A program made the translations under genes and the position numbers. From Thelephora terrestris (taxonomy: Eukaryota > Basidiomycota > Agaricomycetes > Thelephorales > Thelephoraceae): a DNA stretch of 64,000 nt. Numbering within the stretch: the first letter of the stretch is position 1; each line of letters begins with the position of its first letter. The stretch covers positions 1,318,501 to 1,382,500 of the forward strand of contig WIUZ02000012.1 of the NCBI GenBank assembly GCA_015956445.1, in the 5' to 3' direction. The notes beneath the pieces were generated by a model, which did no database searches, was not told the DNA's origin, and saw nothing but the letters and a program-made list of their open reading frames with translations. Below are positions 60,169 through 64,000 of this stretch, one piece after another.

Positions 60169-60830
60169 CTTTACCAGGAGGAAAAGTATCTTCTGGGCAA
60201 ATGTCTGAGTGCATTAGAGTCCCATAGTAGGGTTCCCTAGACTACTATAGGGCCAAGGAGGACCCTCCAGGAGAAATCCAGAATTTTGGAGGTGTCCTGC
60301 ATGATTTGACTTTGTGCCTCCTGTGTGTTGGGGAGGGGGTGACTCAAATGGTTCCACAATGCTCTAAAAATCACAGAAGTGGACACATACACCTTGTAGA
60401 TGTTCAGAAGCATGGGGGACAGAGATTCAGGATTTTTGGGCAAAGGTCTGGACCTCCTGTTTGGACATTTCCACATGCTCACTGGGGTGGACTGGGCAAA
60501 TGTATGAGCACATCAAGGTCCCATATCTGCATTCCCCTAGCACCAAGGAGGACCTTCCAGGCAAAAGCTAGAATTTTGCAGGTGTTCTGCATGATTGGAC
60601 CCCCCCTGTGTGTTGGGAGGGGGTGACCCAAATGGTTCCACAATGCTCTAAAAATCACAGAAGTAGACACATATGCCTTGTGGATGCTCAGAAGCATGGG
60701 GGGGAGGAATTCAGGATTTTTGGGCAAAGGTCTGGCCCTCCTGTTTGGACATTTCCACATGCTCACTGGGGTGAACTAGGCAAATTGTATGAGCACATCA
60801 AAGTCTCATATCTGCATTAAGTTACCAAAA
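60094..60830. repeat. Subtelomeric repeat array, unit about 300 bp (copy 2)
   Basis: About two and a half units matching the array at 53558-54500, with starts near 60237 and 60537. The second unit lacks the ACTACTAT part. The left edge coincides with the left edge of the other copy, showing a shared duplicated segment. Confidence 0.85.
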
Positions 60831-61480
60831 AAGACACTACGTTCCCTTACTCAATATGCCTTTTTCGAAACCCCGCAGACATAGAGCCTCCCAAGCTTGG
60901 CTAATGAGATATATGAGAGGAGGGTATCATGGCAGAACTCTATTTCTTTCACTGGTATTCTACCAGGAGTTGATTGGACAATGTTCTTCCCCTGGTCATC
61001 GTGATCTCACCACCTTGAAGTTCTTGAAAGGTGCTAGAGACTTTTGAGGATCGCTCATCGACAACGTTGGCAACGAAGCCACTGCAATCTTTTCAATCGA
61101 CTTGATGACCGATGTGGAGTATAGTTTTCTACAAACTACAATCGGTCCGAGACATCTGCAATCGCTAACCTCTGGAAGAATCCCAAAAAGCAAGGTGCAC
61201 GATGGTTTCCCAGAGTCCTATTCACAAATTATGAGGCTTGGTTGGAGCTCCACCATCTTGAAGGTCAGGTGGTTTCGTCGATCCACTACCATCACTCACG
61301 TTTTCTTGAAAGGATCTTAAAGGTTGTTGTTTGGACCATAAAGTCACTCTAGGGTAACCCAGTCGGATGGCCTGGCCTGAAGGGGTACGGACATCAATGG
61401 GAGGTGAAGTCTGTTGCGCCGGGGTGCATTGCCCAATCACCCCACATGCTCACCACACCATCCATGTATCTACAAGCATA
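60831..61480. other. Subtelomeric sequence, no gene
   Basis: Only short frames. No family was recognised and no repeats were found. Confidence 0.4.
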
Positions 61481-61539
61481 GTTCATCCTCGCCCCTGACC
61501 CGGTCTTCCTTGGAAAAGGGCACCACCTCAAACATGGGT

Positions 61540-63800
61540 AAATAAACAATAAACATAAACATGAGACAGTAAGTGTTGGTGAATAAGCATGGGTGGGTAA
61601 GTGTAGGTTGGTAAGAGGGAAGTAGTGGATGTGAGGTGGGGAGTGTGAGGCAGTGAGAGCAAGTGTAAGGTAGTGATTTTGAGGTGGCAAGTGTGAGTAA
61701 GTGTAAAGCGATAGACGTGAGTGAGTGGTTAAAGCTAAGTAGTAGGTGTGGGTAGACGAGTGTGAACCGTAAAGGGTGAATGTTTAGGTTGGTGTGAGGC
61801 GTGTGAGTGAGTAAGTGGGTTGTAGTAGAATTTGGATGTTAAGTGTGAGTGAGTAAGGGTGGAGTAGTAAGGGTAGTGGAAGTAGGTGTCAAGGGTGAGC
61901 AAGTGTGAGATGGTAGACATGAGAGGGTTGTTGTAGTGTGAGCTGTGCAGAACAATGTGGATGTCTAGGTCGGTGGGTTAAAGAGCGGCTAGTGCGGATG
62001 GGTAGGCTGAGTGTCAAGTGAGGGGGAATAAGTGTGGTTGTGGTGTAGGTGGGTAGGGGGTGTGCAAAGGAGGTTGTGGGGGTCTACAGAAGAGCGAAAG
62101 TGTAAGCACAAGCAGGTGTGTGTTGTGGAGGTTAGGTTAGGTTGTTCAGGAATTGGAGTAGAGTTGTGCTGCCATGTGTGTGTGTGTGTGTGGAGAAAGC
62201 TTACAAAGCTTGGGAGGTAGTTTTGATCATATCATGACATCTTGACATAAGCCAGGCGAGGAGTGTGCTGTAGAGTTTGTAGGAGACCAGTATGGCTGTG
62301 AGAAGGTGTAGAAGGGCAAGGTGTTTGGAGAAAGACAAGTGGTGTGGAGTAGAGGGTGGAGCAGGTGGGTTGTACAGTGAGTGTGGTGTGGGCTTGGAGT
62401 AGCTGGTCAGCAATAACAGATAGTGTAAAGTTGTGGACTGTGTAGAGTCACAGCAGTGTGTGTGTGTGAGACTGAAAAAATGGGTGTAAAAGCTCAAAAG
62501 GGTGTAGGGGGTAGGTAGGTTGTGTTCAGCAGGTATGGGCAGTAGCTTGTACAATGGCAGGTGTGATAGGAGTGTAAGTGCAAACAAGAGTAAAGTGCGA
62601 AAAAACTGTGGTTGCGGAAAAAAAAAAGGCATGGGGGAGTGAGGTTGTGGTGGGGGTAGGTGGTGTGAGTGAGTAATCGTGAGGAAGTGAGGGTAGGTGG
62701 TAGGTGTAGCTTAGTAAGCGAGAAGTGGCAAGGGGTAAGGTGGTGAATGTGGGTAGTGAGTGTTAGTGGAGTAACAGTGAAGTTGTAAGTGTGAGGTACT
62801 AAGTTCAAGGTGTAGGTGTGAGGTAGAGTACTTGTGGTGTTAATTGTGGGGTGGCAAGTGTAGAGTGGTAAGTTTGAGCAAGCGAGGGTAAGGTGGTAGA
62901 CGTGAGGAGGTAGTGTGAGTGAACAGGGGTGGAGGGGCAATCACAAGGTAGGAGAGGTGAGGTGGTAAGGGCAAGTGAGGAAGTTTGAGGAGGTGAGGGT
63001 GAGGTGGCAGGTGAGGGGTGGTAGGAGTGGAGTGGTAAGGGTGGATAGTTGAGTAATCAAGGTTGAGGTGGGGTAGTAACTGTGGCTGGCAAACTTGAGG
63101 TGTTGAAGGTCAGTGAGTGAGTGAAGTGGCAAGTGTGAGGTGGGAGGGGTGGGGTGTTGAATGTGGGGTGGTTCAGTGTGAGTGAGTGAAAGTAGGATGG
63201 TGGCTGTAGGGTAGCAAGTGTCAAGGGGTAAAGGTGGAGTGGTAAGGGTGAGTGAGTAAGTGTGAGGTAGTTGACGGTGGTAAGTGTGAGTGGGTGAGCA
63301 AGTAAAAGGCAGTAAGTGTGGAGCAGTAGGTGTGGGGTGGTAGGTGTGAGGTATCAGGTGTGGGGTGGCAAGTGTGGGTGAGTGAAGGTAAGGTGGTAGA
63401 CGTGGGGAGGTAGTGTGAGTGAACAAAGGTGGGGTGGCAAGGGAGAGGTAGCAGAGGTGAGGTAGTAAGGGCAAGTGAGGAAGTCTGAGGTTGGATGAGG
63501 GGGTGGTAAGTGTGGGCAGCAGGCGTGGGGTCTTAAATTTCAGGTGGCAAGTGTAAAGCCGTAAGTGTGAGCAAGTGAGGGTAAGGTGGCAGACGTGAAC
63601 AGGTAAGTGTCAGCTAACAAAGGCAGAGCGGCAAGTGTGACAAAGTGAACGTGAGGTTTTAAGGTTGAGTGAACAGGGTTGAGGGAAAGGTGGTTGAGGG
63701 AAAGGTGGAAGGTGTGGGTGGCAAGTGTGAGGTGGTGGAAGTGGAGAGGTAAGGACGAGTAGGCAAGTAAGTAAGGGTGTGGTGGTTAGGGCCAGGTGGT
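61540..63800. repeat. GT-rich degenerate subtelomeric repeats
   Basis: About 2.2 kb of sequence poor in C on the plus strand, built from variants of GTGAGGTGGTAAGTGTGAGT and related words. A segment near 62880-62990 recurs at about 63370-63480 (GGTAGACGTG..GAGGTAGTGTGAGTGAACA). The long minus-strand frames here are Pro/Thr/Leu low-complexity and are not considered genes. Confidence 0.8.
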
Positions 63801-63806
63801 AGTGTG

Positions 63807-64000
63807 GTTAGGTTAGGTTAGGTTAGGTTAGGGTTAGGTTAGGTTAGGTTAGGTTAGGTTAGGTTAGGTTAGGTTAGGTTAGGTTAGGTTAGGTTAGGTT
63901 AGGTTAGGTTAGGTTAGGTTAGGTTAGGTTAGGTTAGGTTAGGTTAGGTTAGGTTAGGGTTAGGTTAGTAGGTTAGGTTAGGTTAGGTTAGGTTAGGTTA
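63807..64000. repeat. Telomere, (TTAGG)n with rare TTAGGG
   Basis: About 39 nearly uniform TTAGG units run to the end of the window, with two TTAGGG variants (near 63828 and 63955) and one TTAGTAGG. The G-rich strand points outward to the right edge, as at a true chromosome end. The usual fungal unit is TTAGGG, so the five-base unit is noteworthy. Confidence 0.9.

Noticed and set aside
61394-63474. Long minus-strand open frames in the GT-rich subtelomere
   Set aside because: They are Pro/Thr/Leu/His low-complexity translations of a degenerate repeat with biased base composition, with no protein-like features.
63807-64000. Insect contamination suggested by TTAGG
   Set aside because: The same contig carries fungal genes, short fungal introns and a telomere-linked helicase next to the array.

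Overview
The window is a chromosome-end segment of a filamentous basidiomycete, most likely an Agaricomycete. Evidence: dense short introns of about 50 bp with CTAAC/CTGAC-like branch sites, basidiomycete-type housekeeping genes, agaric-specific families (DUF6698-like, Plavaka transposase), a telomere-linked RecQ-like helicase, and a terminal repeat array at the right edge with the G-rich strand running outward.

Layout. 1-1.0 kb: a transposase remnant between GGCTTT-rich arrays. 1.2-7.5 kb: a very compact block of four conserved genes (BAR protein, proteasome beta2, proteasome beta7, Prp43 helicase) separated by about 60-90 bp. 7.5-24 kb: mobile DNA. It holds a 2.26 kb element with two divergent genes, a DUF6698-like gene, a Plavaka transposase gene split by a 2.42 kb insertion, and a tandem pair of small paralogous genes. 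23.3-38.3 kb: an unknown gene, then ubinuclein/HPC2, an importin-13-like karyopherin, an unidentified locus, a four-helix membrane protein, ribosomal protein uL16 (RPL10) and a class II HDAC of the Hda1/Clr3 type. 39-47.6 kb: two copies of a 3.3 kb gene-bearing element. 48.9-53.5 kb: telomere-linked helicase. 53.5-64 kb: subtelomeric repeats, a transposase remnant, a fold-back element, GT-rich degenerate arrays and the telomere.

Main discovery. Four insertions (7979-10239, 14238-16657, 39058-42356, 44253-47552) begin with TGT and end with ACA, mostly TGTCAGG...CCTGACA, and each is flanked by its own perfect 5-bp target duplication (CTCAC, GGTCC, GAGTA, GTCCC). Each carries an intron-containing or intronless protein gene on the minus strand with its own TATA box. 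Three of them have a separate plus-strand TATA promoter near the right end, as a long terminal repeat would. They look like very large coding LTRs left as solo copies, or a new group of transposons with retroviral-type termini. One insertion sits just after a splice acceptor inside the Plavaka gene, so the uninterrupted gene can be read across it as an internal proof of insertion.

Other notable points: single CGA-to-TGA-type nonsense codons in both the Plavaka and the helicase genes, a terminal array of TTAGG rather than the usual fungal TTAGGG, and higher-order minisatellites near the end.
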